Source of the DNA: Liolophura sinensis
Taxonomy: Eukaryota > Mollusca > Polyplacophora > Chitonida > Chitonidae
Length of the DNA: 64,000 nt
Direction: 5' to 3'
NCBI RefSeq assembly: GCF_032854445.1
Contig: NC_088301.1
Span: forward strand, 41,597,116 to 41,661,115
The notes below the pieces were generated by a model, which ran no database searches, had not been told where the DNA came from, and worked only from the letters and a program-made list of their open reading frames with translations. The translations under genes and the position numbers were made by a program. This document shows, in pieces, positions 22,242-33,185 of the stretch; the first letter of the stretch is position 1, and each line of letters opens with the position of its first letter.

Positions 22242-22690
22242 GTGCACGGCCGTTTGCAAGGCGGGACTTGTATTATCATCATCATCATGAGAGAACGCAG
22301 CACGCTGAGGAGGAGGGAGAGTTTACGTGCGGCACGTGTGACAGGACGCCGGGGCCATTTGGTCCGCTACCAGCAGGCGCACGGGAAGAAGAAGAAAGAG
22401 CGGGTCTACCCACGCATGCAAGTCTGGTTAAGGGACCGAGGTATGCGTATGCGGGGTAACACCATGTATTTCTACACACAGCACAAAGACGCTTTGAGGT
22501 ATATTTATGGGAAGTACAGGTCAGTCTGGTTAAGGAACCGGTACGAGAAACGATTGCCTGCGGCATGAGAGAACGCAGCACGCCGAGACCTCAGCAGTTC
22601 ACTTGCCGAACATGCGACAGGACGTCTGCCGTTCTCTCTGTCTTCCTAGTGCAGGCGGGGTTATGCTGGGTGATCGAGGGTGGTAATGAG
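22242..22690 (+). pseudogene. Polinton C2H2 finger fragments, second block
   Basis: Finger pieces appear as HHHERTQHAE followed by FTCGTCDRT, and again as RHERTQHAE at 22564 with tcgccgaacatgcgac-like CxxC coding nearby. The DNA phrase atgagagaacgcagcacgc occurs twice (22287 and 22565), so the module is internally repeated. It belongs to the same broken element as the finger block near 20.1 kb. Confidence 0.5.
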
Positions 22691-22699
22691 CCTTGGAGT

Positions 22700-23560
22700 G
22701 TTCATTTATTACTAACCCCCTGCGCGGGGGTGTGTGTTCACCTCCTGATCCGGATCTAATTCCCTGTCAAATACATTAAATCCACCACTCTCCCATACCT
22801 CACCACTACCCTCATCCTCCTCCCACTCTTCCTCCTCTTCCTCCTCTTTGACACTGCCACTGTTAAGCAAAAGCCGATTAGGGTGCAACACACAGCACCT
22901 TCTCCCACGCCCTCCACCACGATGAATGGGAGTAGTATTATTCAACACTGTATATTGTAAGGCACGCTGTAGATGGCTCTGGAGAGTTTGAGACAAGAGT
23001 TACTATTCGCTGGGACGATGTAGATGGGTCAGGAGAGTCAGAGAATGTTACTATTCGCCGAGGTTCACTTTGTGGAGTAGCCGGGAAGAAGATCACTTCA
23101 GGAGAGAAACCATCTGCAGGGTCTGCTTCTCGGTCAAATCCATGCGGTAACCCACACTCACACACACACACACACACACGTGCCTGTTCTCACCACCACC
23201 ATCATCATCACCCTCCCTGACACGTCCCGAGGCCCGTGTATTATGAGCCATTTTTGTTATCGCCTTATGGGTCTGGAAGACCTCGTATTTACAATGATGC
23301 GTAGCCTCCTTATAATGAGGATGAATAGATATATAGTTATATTGATAGCTGTCTCTTCTGCATTGTCCAACAGTATACATTATAAGCCGTGATATACGCT
23401 CTGGATATCCGTCTGTTGGTATCCTCTTCGAGGTCTCACCCCGACAGGAAATCCGACAAAACTACTGTTATACAAAAAAAATCAATAACGTCATTGGCGG
23501 AACATTGGCGTTCCATCCGCCAGCATTTCTATCGCGGCAACCCGGTGATGGACCGCTATA
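22700..23560. other. Polinton spacer with microsatellites
   Basis: Contains a CCTCCT-rich run (22795-22850), a CA run (23158-23180) and short CAC/ATC runs. No convincing gene. Minus-strand frames here are Glu/Asp-rich only because of the CCT runs. Confidence 0.4.
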
Positions 23561-23564
23561 ACGA

Positions 23565-26360
23565 CCGGCTCTGACCGCGATTTATGAGGACCAGCCCACC
23601 GCATTCACCGTCACAAGGAGACGGGGCAGGTGCGTTACTTTTACCCCAGCACCAACAATGCCCGGGTACTCGACGCTCCCTACCACGTGGCGAGTCAGGC
23701 TGACCTGCGTGAACTCCTCACCGATCATCTCCGCAGCCAAGATCCACTCACCTGGGCGCATCAACAGCGTTCCAACACAAAATCGATCGTAGACTTATTA
23801 ACCAACGTATTTTTAATTTGCATAAACCTCCCCATCAGCCCATAGGTGAGGGTGGGGTTACGTTGCCGCGTTACCTGGCGGCGAAGAAGGGGCTGCACAC
23901 GCTAGTGGCAAGATCTCATGGACCTTACAGGGATCATTTGTGTTTGTTCCGGTGCTTGGCCGTCCATCTGGAAAAGGCCAACCCCCAAAAGTGCAAAACC
24001 AGGCACAACGTTAACACGGCATATATCTGAAGGCGGTAGAAATGGAATCGAGGTATTTCCGCAGTGTACCGCTCAGTGCAATGCACACGGTGAAGAGCCT
24101 ATTTAACGTAAACATTTCAGTGTACCAGCTCGACCCCATGGACAAGTACTCGACTCAACTGGTCCATCGCAGTGCAGAGCGCTATGCTTCTCCCACCATG
24201 CGGTTAAACCTGCACAACCAGCCTTTCAGATACATCAAGGACATGGGGCGTTACGCCCAGTCTTTCACCTGTCAGGTGTATTCTAAGAACTTGAATAAGT
24301 TATGGAAATTACTACGGCACGGTCAAATGTACACCGACGCCGTTCGCCGAAAGTACCCGGAGGGTGTATTCCACAATCGACCCACTATTTTTGAAGTATT
24401 GGCGGACATGGGTATTTACCTATGGGAAGGTGACGACGGAATATTCCCTTACGGAGCGTGTTACGACTTCGAAGCTTACCTGGCCCCTGTGGACAAAGCG
24501 ATGACCGGCTCAACGGAAGGGACGTGCCAACACATCCCCATGAGTGTCAGTGCCTACACCCTGGACGAGTTAGACGAGCGCATCGATCCCAACGGCACCA
24601 AGCCGTCTTACACTCGGCGTGTGCGTCGCCTATATCAACCAGCTCCCCGTCCAAATTTTGTTACACCTATAAAGGCTCCCACCCTACCATGATTTCGATA
24701 ACGATCTGACCCACCAGCTGTGCACGGACGCCGAGTACAAGACCCTGCAGGAGACGTGGAAGAAGCACGGCATGCGTACCGTAAAAGACTTGCTGCGGTG
24801 GTATAACAACCTGGGCGTGATCCCCTTCATGGAGGCTGCGGAGAAGATGGTGGTGTTCTACCAAACCATGCACGTCGACGTCTTCAAAGACTGTATTAGC
24901 ATACCAGAGCTCACCATCTGCTACTTGTTTCATGATTTGCGCTCCGTGTTCACGCTCATCGTTCAGAAAGACAAAGACATGCACAACTACCCAAAGAAAA
25001 GAAATTGTGGGCGGGCCGAGCATCATCACTTTTATCGGTACCACGAACGAGGCGCTCTATCAGCGGATCGTTGAGTTCGATCCTAACGCATTGTACTTGG
25101 CCTGCCTTGTCTCACTCATGCCAGCAGGTCACTACATCCGATGGCGACGTGACCGGGAGAAGTTCGTTCACTCCGGCCGTGCGACTCGCTGAAAAATGGC
25201 TGGACCGGCAGTCGCACCAGCTTGGGTTACCCATCCGCCACCGTCTGAACAATACCGAGAAACGGGCGGACGTCCCATTCTCTTCCAGTTCCACGGCTGC
25301 TATTACCACTACCTCGGCTGTCACCTGAATCACCCACGCCAGGGTGAGCTGCACTTCAACGACGGACGAGAGTTGACGCCTCAAGACATGCCCCAGGAAC
25401 TGGACACGAACGAGGCCTACGTTCGCTCCCAAGGATACGAGCTGATATCCATATGGGACTGCGAGTTTCTTCGCCTGCGGAAAATGAACCCGGCCTTGCG
25501 CGCCTTCCTGCAGAAATACGTCTGCAGGGTCAGCTAGTGGAGGCTGTCGACCAAGGCCGGTTGTTTAGCTTCGTCGAATGCGACATCCACGTGCCGGACA
25601 ATCTCAAACCGGACTTTGAGGAATGTCCACCCATATTTAAAAACATCGATGAGAGCCGGGAGGACATAGACCCCATACATAGGCATAGGACATAGGAAAA
25701 TGAGATCATGCCCGGTTCCAGGCGAATGCGAATTCCCAACTTTTGCGGACGCCGTCAACCAAGCCCGGCGAGAGGGGGACGCCGACCCTTCCAAGGCTCT
25801 TATCGAAGAAACGATCAAGTTGTTGGAAATTCCGGCTATGGCAAAACCGTGCCAAACCAAGGCAGGCATGTGGATGTGAAAATCTGTGACCTGACGAAGA
25901 CGCGCAAGTTACTGAAGAGTGTACGTTGCCGTCCCGTCGACCAAATCGATGGCGACACCTTCGAAGTGGTGAGCAGCAAGAGGGTTGCAATTCGTTAAAA
26001 CCCCACCTTGCAAATAGGATGTATGGTGTACCAGTATGCCAGACTGCTTATTTTGGAGTTTGGGGCTGGGAATCCTTGGTTAAAAGTAAGCTTCGGGCAG
26101 TATACGAGGCGAAGCGTAACAAATAGTTCCATCGATGCGACCACTATGACTTTGATAAACGTACCCCGGGGATCTCCAAAAATGAGTGGATTGGTGACGG
26201 AGTGGAGAAGGACGTCTACCTCTCCGTCTTGAGCGACCACCAATGCGCGAGTGTTGTGAACCGAGGTATGCGCACGCGAGGGAACACAATGTACTCCTAT
26301 ACCCACACCATAAACGTTTTTACGAGCACAAAGTACTCCCAGGCGGTGTGAGCACCACCT
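23565..26360 (+). pseudogene. Polinton protein-primed DNA polymerase B (fossil)
   Basis: Family B polymerase of the protein-primed type, which copies the element. Motif islands in correct order: DLRELLTDHLRSQDPLTWAH and the upstream YHVASQ region (~23.65-23.76 kb); HLCLFRCLA (~23.93); ACYDFEAYL, the exonuclease motif (~24.46); KEIVGGPSI and EFDPNALYL, a palm motif (~25.0-25.1); LFQFHGCYYHY (~25.29); FVECDIHVPDNLKPDFEECP (~25.57); and a C-terminal KRTPGISKNEWIGDGV-like piece (~26.16). Length matches a normal Polinton PolB. The copy is broken in several places. Confidence 0.9.
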
Positions 26361-26542
26361 ACTTGGATATTTGACCTGACTATCCCCAACGGTTATATAC
26401 CATGCCCTTATAATGTGTTGCCGTTGAAGGCTAAAATAAATTACAAGTCAGAACACCACTGTATGCGGGTGTCATTTTCTCTTTATTCATTTTTTATTTC
26501 ATAACATGCCGAACATGAAAAAAACATGGAAAGAACGTTATT

Positions 26543-27083
26543 TTACAAGCCACTGGCTGGTGGAGTGATATAAAACGGGGGCTGGACCCCAAAATGGCGG
26601 TCCGTCCAATCGAACACCATTAAGTCGTTATCGCATGTCGTGGACGACCTGTCGAACGTATGTAAAATAGGGCCCATAGGACAACATCGAGTCCACATGG
26701 TTAAGTTATACACGCAATATTGTCCACACACGTCCGTGTCCAGACTCTGCAGCCGCCGATCATTTTACGTTCAGTGGTGTGTCCTCCGGTTGAGCCAAGC
26801 GGTGATATTCGTGTGGAGGGGTGGGAGTCCGTACGAATCAAAGTATTCTCCCCCTAGGCGGGATGGGCACACGTCTATGAAGACGGCTACCCAATGTTGT
26901 TTCGTGCGGAGGCACGTGTCTGTGTTGATGACGCAGGCCCAGGGTGTGTTGGTCACTTGATAAGTGAGGTGGTCTCGATCGTAGGCATCCCCCAGAACGG
27001 TGCGGGTAAACACGTCCGCCTGTAGCATACGTCGCAGTTGCACCGTGTCCTTGTTGTTTTGTTTTTTTAACTGCCCAAGTCAC
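26543..27083 (-). pseudogene. Polinton adenain-like cysteine protease (fossil)
   Basis: Adenovirus-type maturation protease. Visible islands: PWACVINTD, KQHWVAVFID (catalytic His region), GGEYFDSYGLPP, and downstream CGQYCVYNLT, the catalytic Cys region, with DLMVFDWTDRHFGV. In Polintons it cleaves virion precursors. It lies between polymerase B and the capsid block, its usual setting. Broken. Confidence 0.85.
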
Positions 27084-27104
27084 AGAGCACGTTTCGGCAA
27101 AAGG

Positions 27105-27947
27105 GACAATTTAAATTTTGACATCGTAAATTATCCTTATTTAGATAGCAATATACCAAAGGGTCCTGCATATGGCGTATACATATCTGGCCTTGTAGCA
27201 TTTGTCAGATCTTGCGTTAATTGTGATGACTTTAATCTGCGTCACAAGTTGCTAGTTCAATAACTAGTTTGTCAAGGATACTCCATCAAACGCCTTCATT
27301 CTAAGTTTCTCAAATTCTACAATGAGTATAACATTCTCGTTGGCAGGTATGGACAGAGCGATCAGAAATCTCTGGCGATCTGCATTGTGATCAACCACAT
27401 AGACGGCGCTGTTATCCCTATGTACATATCTATTACGTACATGGCATTTAACAACATAGATGGCGCTGGTTGCCCAGTGTAACCGTCTATCTTGTATGTC
27501 ATCTGTAACATCATAGATGGCGCCTCTTGTAGCATGAGATATTTACATATTAACGGGAAAGACGTAATCGTCCGTTACTTTTGAATCATAATCTGATCGG
27601 TTAGGGTGTGTAACGCTCGTCATTTTCAAAGTGTATCTAATACCGCTTAACCTGGGTCTAGGGGCCTTAAAGGTAACCATGGTAATTACATCAGCATGAT
27701 GCCTTTATGAACAGTTGCAATTAAAGCGCGACTGAGATACTTGTTTAGCTGTTATTTGACATGGAACTCCTTCACGGACTACGAATTTGATCTTTGATAT
27801 GGAATTCATGCCTGGAATATTCATTGTCTGCCCGGCATCATTGAAAACTGATGACCGCTTCTCTCTTGTGTGTTACCGGCTTTATTTCTTATTTGTATAA
27901 TTTCTTACATACCTTTGTCTTCGGGAGTTGGTGTTAAACGTTGTTGT
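27105..27947. repeat. Polinton interior spacer shared with 35.5-36.5 kb
   Basis: Blocks such as gtaaattatccttatttaga, ccatcaaacgccttcattct, tacaatgagtata, gacagagcg.. and tgaacagttgcaat(t/c)aaagcg recur in the same order and orientation at 35510-36260. At 27395-27525 the phrase (c/t)atagatggcgc recurs three times at ~60-base spacing. No gene seen. Confidence 0.7.
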
Positions 27948-28957
27948 GGAAATGTATCTTGCCATTATCGACTTGGAACGCCCTTTACGGACTACGAGTG
28001 GTATAGGAATGTCGGACTTGACGCTTATATTTGTCTGTTTCTGTGATATTGGGGAATTCGGCGTAGCACACCACGTCAGTGGTTTCCTTCAGTGGCCTAG
28101 TAAACCGCATCTCCAGGCGCAAATCACCTTTCAGGACCAGGTTCAGTCGAAAGAAAATAGCGTTTGGCCTTTGGCGAGAGTGGTGCGAAGGATGGAGTTC
28201 CCCCTCGTCGTGAAACACTTCCCCGTGTTGGTAAACAGGTTCATGTACTTCTGAAGAAATTCCAGGTCTCAAAATCAGGTGTCAGGGGCTTAGCAGGAAT
28301 TTACATGCAAGGCAAGAAGTTGTGTATAAGTGCTGGAAATGGAACGGGTTTTTAGCGTATCTTCTGTCAAAAGCCGTGTTGCTCACACATCCCACCCACT
28401 AAACGTGTCGGTAACCTGCCCAGAAATAGGTTTTGTTCGTTTTGAGGGTGTGGTCTTTTGTGCATGGAGAAATACTTGGTCAGCATGCGGCGAATGGAGT
28501 ACTTGGCAGAGGATTTGGCTAACGCTTTCAAATACACCAGTTGAACACCGCTGGTGAGTTTGACTTCGCAACACAAAGATCAACACCTTCTCCAAGCGGG
28601 TCTTGTAGTCGGGAGCCTCCTCACCGGACATCAAGGCAAAACGCAATGTCAACCGACCGACTTTGGGACGTGAACTGCAGCCGTTCGTCAAACCCCATGT
28701 TAGTCTCATCCGTCTCGTCAACCTCCGTGGTGTGTCCCATGTACCACAAGGCGGAGGACAGCTGGGTGTTCTTGGCCTATGTGCCGTAAGTAGGCACGGT
28801 ACGGTACATGTTGGTGGTAGCGGTTATGAGTTTGTCGTTCAGGGAGACGTCGACCTGTTGCAACAGCGAATGCATATAAGCGTCATGTCCGGACATTCGT
28901 ATACCATTTGTAGTCCGTAAAGGGCGTTCCAAGTCGATAATCGCAAGATCCATTTCC
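27948..28957. repeat. Inverted repeat pair, 84 bp, inside the Polinton
   Basis: Plus-strand 27948-28030 is about 92% identical to the reverse complement of 28874-28957, including the exact core cgacttggaacgccctttac. The arms enclose ~840 bases. A third, weaker direct copy of the core is near 27750-27785. Confidence 0.88.
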
Positions 28958-29260
28958 AAATAACGTAACTAGTTCCCAAAGACAGCCACAGGTTAGCCAG
29001 AGCTACACTCTTGCCGTCTTCCACAACCTCTCCCTCCCCGTCCATGATTTTCGCCTTCACGTACAACATCGTGTTGGCGAAGTCCAAGCAAGTGTCACCG
29101 CCAGAGTTGGTGATGAGAAAATTCCATGGGCCCCACATCGCTCAGACTGGCAATGAGACTGTAGGTATCCCAGCGACATTCTCACAGGAGGTAAGGTCCA
29201 CAAATCAAAGTCACTGCTGACCGACGGAAACACTCGTCGTGGGGAGAGCCATGGCCGGTG
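27985..29260 (-). pseudogene. Polinton major capsid protein (fossil)
   Basis: Double jelly-roll major capsid protein of Polintons. N-terminal islands near 29.1 kb: FANTMLYVKAKIMDGEGEV and SVALANLWL. Middle, near 28.85: LLQQVDVSLNDKLITATTN. C-terminal end near 28.1: LVLKGDLRLEMRFTRPLKET and VVCYAEFPNITETDKYKRQV. The order and overall length fit the family. Broken. It contains one arm of an inverted repeat pair, described separately. Confidence 0.85.
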
Positions 29261-29261
29261 C

Positions 29262-29545
29262 GGAGCGGGGTTTTGTGCGTCGAGGTTGGCGGGAGAGCGT
29301 GCGTCTTCTGGGCTCAACGGGCAGGTGAGGACGAGTGGGAGCGCTTCGTCTTCTGGGTCCTGCGTGCAGGTGACGAGTGGGAGCGGTGCGTTGGACCTTC
29401 CGTTTTATAGACGCCCCTTTCACCCCGGCCCAGCCCCAGCTTGACCGCACCATGCACTGCGACCGGCTTTGGTCACCAGCTGTCTTCCTCCGTCCAGAGC
29501 TCGTCGTTTCAAGGCCTGGCTCACCGGCACTCCCTCGTCTCACAC
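29262..29545 (-). pseudogene. Polinton small Arg/Pro-rich basic protein
   Basis: A minus-strand frame upstream of the major capsid gene codes an Arg/Pro/Thr-rich piece with a near-duplicated phrase (RTAPTRHLHAGPRRRSAPTR, then RPHLPVEPRRRTLSRQP). Small basic virion-like or DNA-condensing proteins occur at this place in some Polintons and adenoviruses. The functional idea is inference from composition. Confidence 0.45.
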
Positions 29546-29725
29546 GTCATCCATGACTTTCACTCCCCATACGTAACGCAGTTTTCCCAAAGCTTTCACA
29601 GCCGACTTTAACAAGGGCTGCGCTATTCTGATGGCCAGCTGAACCCGATGGAGCCGTGAAAGCGCTGTAACACAGGTCAACCCACCTCCACCAGCTTGCT
29701 TGGTGTAATAGTTGATGTAGGATCG
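29545..29725 (-). pseudogene. Polinton small hydrophobic/glycine-type protein (virion-associated candidate)
   Basis: Codes YRSYINYYTKQAGGGGL, then AIRIAQPLLKSAVKALGKL. This matches the small Polinton protein whose usual pattern is YYxxQAGGG near the start, followed by an amphipathic (A)IPLLKxxxKALGK helix. It resembles adenovirus precursor pVI/pX-type peptides. Similarity is recalled, not searched. Confidence 0.6.
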
Positions 29726-29784
29726 GTACATGGCGCGGCTGTCTACGACAATCATTGTAAAGGTAATGCACGCCGCTCTCGGAA

Positions 29785-30450
29785 ATGAAGGGTCAGCACC
29801 ACTTAGATGCGACGGATTGGCACGTATCGTCCCTAATATCAATTTCTACCGTCGAGAAATGCTTGCGCAGCACGGAGATGTATTCCACGTTTTCGAAGGT
29901 CTTGGAGATGTGCTGCCCGTACTTCCCTTTCGTGGTGACCAGTCGCAGCAGCGCGCCAGCCACACGCAGTTCGACGATGTCCGTGTACTCGTACAGCATG
30001 GGTGTAGGTTGCATCTAATCCTCGGCACCGACATGCAGCAGATCCGCCGGCCCCATGAGCCAATCGTACGGTAATTTCCTGAGCTGCTTCAGACACGGGC
30101 TGAAACTGAGCCCCAGTTGTTTCGGAAATGGCAGGCTGATTTCCCCGCTGCACGTCATCGAAACTGAACGTCAAATCACCGGCGTGAACCTTGAGTTGTT
30201 TGTGTCGGTCAGCAAGCCGGCCAAGCCATTGGCGAGGTCTTTGGGTGAAGGGTAATAGCCTGCGGGCAATGTTAAACGTATGCTTAGCGCGGTGTAGGTC
30301 GTCTTTGGAGTCTAACATTCTACACTTCGTCTTAACGATGCCACCGATGAGGGCTGGTGCCGGCAGCGGCTGCAAGGATGGGTTTGAGGAGCCCCGGAAT
30401 GAGAAACCCACCGCGTTGAAGAATCCGTCCTTTCTTATGCAGGGGAACAC
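29785..30450 (-). pseudogene. Polinton minor capsid (penton-like) protein (fossil)
   Basis: Motif islands: KHFSTVEIDIRDDT near the C-terminus (~29.85 kb), LYEYTDIVELRVAGALLRLV (~29.97) and upstream a long frame with GDLTFSFDDVQRGN. The single jelly-roll minor capsid protein of Polintons ends with an (F/Y)xTVExDIRDDTGxPVPF signature, and this fits. It lies between the small hydrophobic protein and the ATPase block as expected. Broken. Confidence 0.65.
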
Positions 30451-30690
30451 TTTTCTTGACTAAGGTGCAAAGACCGGTCGGTCTTGTGCCGCTGTAACTT
30501 CCCTTTCAGAGCCCGCGATAGTGGAACGTTTCCATTTAACACCTTCTTGGCACATTGACACAAACACCGAAGTAAACCCGGATCGCTACCGCGCAGCACG
30601 GCGCGTCGAATCGCGGGGGTGGCTAGGTGACGTGGAAACGACTGATTCGGCAGATCGTGCATACGAAGTTTTATGACTTGGGCAGGCCGG
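30450..30690 (-). pseudogene. Conserved small Polinton protein, function unknown
   Basis: The island LLRCLCQCAKKVLNGNVPLS followed by KGKLQRHK matches a short basic protein often found beside the Polinton ATPase with the pattern L(I/L)xxLxECAxNVLxGNVPL. Function unknown. Broken. Confidence 0.55.
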
Positions 30691-31225
30691 CGTGCTGAAT
30701 CTCCCTCGGGGAAGATGTGGGCTCGAAGTCGCAGGTGGTCGGGTGAGGCTTGCTTAAAATCCACCAGAAAATACCCGCAAACGCCGTCCGCCCCGGAGCC
30801 ATTTGTTTAGCGATCGTGGTAATTTGCGACGCGTCTCGCGGGCTTTTAAACAACACCACGTAGTATGCGTTCAGACTGATGATGCGATGATCTTTGGTTT
30901 GTTGGACAAGTTCTGCACGATGAACATCACGCTGATATTGCGGTGGTGGCTGCCTTTGGTAAAGAGTTTTATCACGCGTTCGTCCGCTTGGGCCATCAAA
31001 TCGTCCACGACGAACAGGGTGGGCAGGGCACACCTTCAAAGCGAAAGCTGGGTAACGTGGTGTACAACGGCTGCCACTCCCCTAACACCAGACGACGCGT
31101 TGCGGGGGTGGGTAAATGAGAGCTTGAGCGTGCGCCACCAGCCGTTTCACAAGCACGGACTTCCCACACCCTGTCGGCCCTCTGACGATGCAGGTAAACG
31201 GATGCTCCCATCGAGTATCCTTTTA
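30690..31225 (-). pseudogene. Polinton genome-packaging ATPase (fossil)
   Basis: FtsK/HerA-type packaging ATPase. The Walker A stretch reads FTCIVRGPTGCGKSVLVKRL (about 31.14-31.20 kb). The Walker B region (about 31.0) codes LFVVDDLMAQADERVIKLF-type sequence. The C-terminal KDHRIISLNAYYVVLFKSPR and ITTIAKQMAPGR lie near 30.8-30.9. It powers DNA filling of the capsid in related viruses. Broken. Confidence 0.88.
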
Positions 31226-31370
31226 CGGGTGAACGTGAGGTACACTGCGGGAGGCCGCTGCGGTCACTGCCGCAGTCACCGCAAGCGGGGAGGGCGAGGT
31301 AGACGGACTGCTACTGCGACTGCTGCTGCTGCTTGTCGCCGAGGGTGAGGAGGGCGAGGTAGACGGACTG

Positions 31371-31913
31371 CTACTCCCTCTGCTGTACCGAATTGTTGTT
31401 TGGGAGCGATGGTCGGTGCCACCGGTGGAGTTGGGGTGAACTGGGAAAACGAGTAAATCGGGGAATGATGGTTTGGTCCGTGGACGTGTCCTGTTCGGCG
31501 GTAAACGCCGTGGTGGGTAGCGGTGTGGAGGTCAGGTCTTCGCCAGGGACAGTGCTTTCAAGCCGACGCTCACTGTCACTCGGCGACGACGGTGGTGACG
31601 GCGGTGGAGGCGGCGGCGACGACGGAGACAAAGGCTTCCCGGACCAACCGAAGAGCGTCTTGTTTAATTGTGCTTGTAGATATTTAAGGGTAGACTGGTC
31701 TTGGCGGAGCTGCATGTTGAGTTCCGCGGCTAATCCACCCTCTAAATCTCCGATGTACAAGAGAACACCGAGCACGGCTGCCACGGTGCCATTATTCTCG
31801 CGCAAGCCTTGTACCCACTGATCCATTCCTTGTCGGTAGGTCGATAGGGATTGACAGTTGCCCCCGTCATCCTCGAGGTTAAATACGTTTTGACGTCCGT
31901 GGACGGTACCCAA
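31371..31913 (-). pseudogene. Polinton hypothetical protein, Pro-rich
   Basis: A 180-codon minus-strand frame between integrase and ATPase. The first ~95 residues look helical (YIGDLEGGLAAELNMQLRQD, STLKYLQAQLNKTLFGWSG). Then come a Pro/Ser run (SPPPPPPSPPSSPS) and a Thr/Pro-rich end. I do not recognise the family. It occupies the place of an unassigned Polinton gene. Confidence 0.45.
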
Positions 31914-31929
31914 GAATTAAAGCTTATAC

Positions 31930-32609
31930 GGACGAGATCGCAGGCGCGATAACGGTACACGATCGTTTGGACGTGGGTGGACCGATCAAGCCTTGACGCA
32001 CTTCTTTCTGTTTCTAGGTGGTGATTTAGATGGAGGCCGGCCGTATACTCCGGTGATACCCACGATTGTAGCTGCAGACCAGCGCCGGTAAGGCGTCCAG
32101 GTACCGCCGAGTGTGTTGAACGGTGAAATATTTTGTACATGCGTCCATTCAATGTACGGTTAAACCGTTCTACCACAGACACTTTGGTCTCATTAAACGT
32201 GTGAAAGAAAACCCTGTTGTCCTTTAAAAAGTACCTGGAACGGTCTGTCCAGAAACTCTTTGCCCTCATCCGTTTGCAGGTACAACGCTCGACATCCCGC
32301 CTTGAAAATGCGTTGAAACGCCTCGATCAGACGAGCACCGGTTTTGGTGCGCAAGTGGAACCAGGCGTACTTGGAGAGGACATCAACGCAGGTAAGTAGG
32401 TATCGGTTGTCGTCCTTCTCTTTGGCAAACGCTGCCATGTCGACCAGGTCCGCCTGCCACTGACTGTCTATACCCCCAACCACAACTCGATTACGTTGGT
32501 AGAGCCGTCGAGCGATGAGGGTGCAGCGTGTACCTGTCCTGCTGGTCCAGCCAAGCCGACTAGCGGCCTGACTTACTTTGAGTCCAAGTGTTCGGGCTGC
32601 CTTGAGCAA
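31930..32609 (-). pseudogene. Polinton retroviral-type integrase (fossil)
   Basis: DDE integrase that inserts the element. Islands: RNRVVVGGIDSQWQADLVDM (first Asp region), YLLTCVDVLSKYAW, LYLQTDEGKEFLDRPF (second Asp region), and KVSVVERFNRTLNGRMYK (Glu region), then a C-terminal YRACDLVRIS piece. It is the gene nearest the right inverted repeat, as is usual. Broken. Confidence 0.92.
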
Positions 32610-32626
32610 GGGCTATATGTACATGC

Positions 32627-32785
32627 ATTCGACAACAAATTCAGGCGCCAAGACCGACAACGTGATCACCTATGGGTCAGCTTGGGCGCCAAGGAGCTGA
32701 AGGGGCTGCGCTTAAGGTGCTGCTCAGGAGGAGCGTCACGCCTGAAGGAGTCGTGTGACGTCACGCGCATGACCCTCGCTCATGG
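32627..32785 (-). repeat. Polinton right terminal inverted repeat
   Basis: In reverse complement it reads catgcgcgtgacgtcacacg (outer), cagccccttcagctcc (middle) and cttggcgcctgaattt (inner), in the same order as the left repeat. It is about 160 bases against ~340 on the left because it lacks the tandem expansion. Confidence 0.82.
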
Positions 32786-33185
32786 AAGCGTGGACTCAAC
32801 GACACACCCTCACCTGCTTCTCCCCAATTGCTCATCCAGTTAGACACGTTTGCAACTTACTATACTACTAGCAAGAATTCACGAACAGCCTGCGGTGGGC
32901 CGGCGTTTGATCAGAACGTAACGCGTGTGCGAACGTAAATTTGTCAAGGCATGAATCCACGGGGGGAAATATTCTTTTAAGTGGAGGCAAAGCCAAATGT
33001 AATGAAAATTCTGGCCCTTATACGATAGCCGCAGGTACATTTTAGTGGATTGCCTTATGATCATCTTGGTGACTGGTCAATGATTAAACTCACATCAAAT
33101 AATTCCAACATATTTTTCAGCACCGGGGCATATCGTTTAAATTCATCAGCTAACTTCTACAAATTGCTCTCTTAAAAGGCAAATG
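32786..33185. other. Intergenic, nothing recognised
   Basis: AT-richer host DNA resumes beyond the Polinton. No coding or repeat structure is recognised before the SINE. Confidence 0.4.

Larger units (their letters stand above)
19613..32785. mobile_element. Polinton/Maverick, decayed
   Basis: A self-synthesising DNA transposon fossil of about 13.2 kb. It is bounded by inverted repeats (19613-19955 and 32627-32785) and contains polymerase B on the plus strand, and protease, major capsid, small virion-like proteins, minor capsid, packaging ATPase and integrase on the minus strand. The integrase lies next to the right end, a normal Polinton arrangement. Every large gene is interrupted, with roughly 15-25 breaks by eye, so the copy is dead. 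Host-like repeat structures have accumulated in it. I could not settle the exact termini or a 6-bp target-site duplication. Base composition is more GC-rich than the flanks. Its age is moderate: protein motifs are still easily read. Confidence 0.93.
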
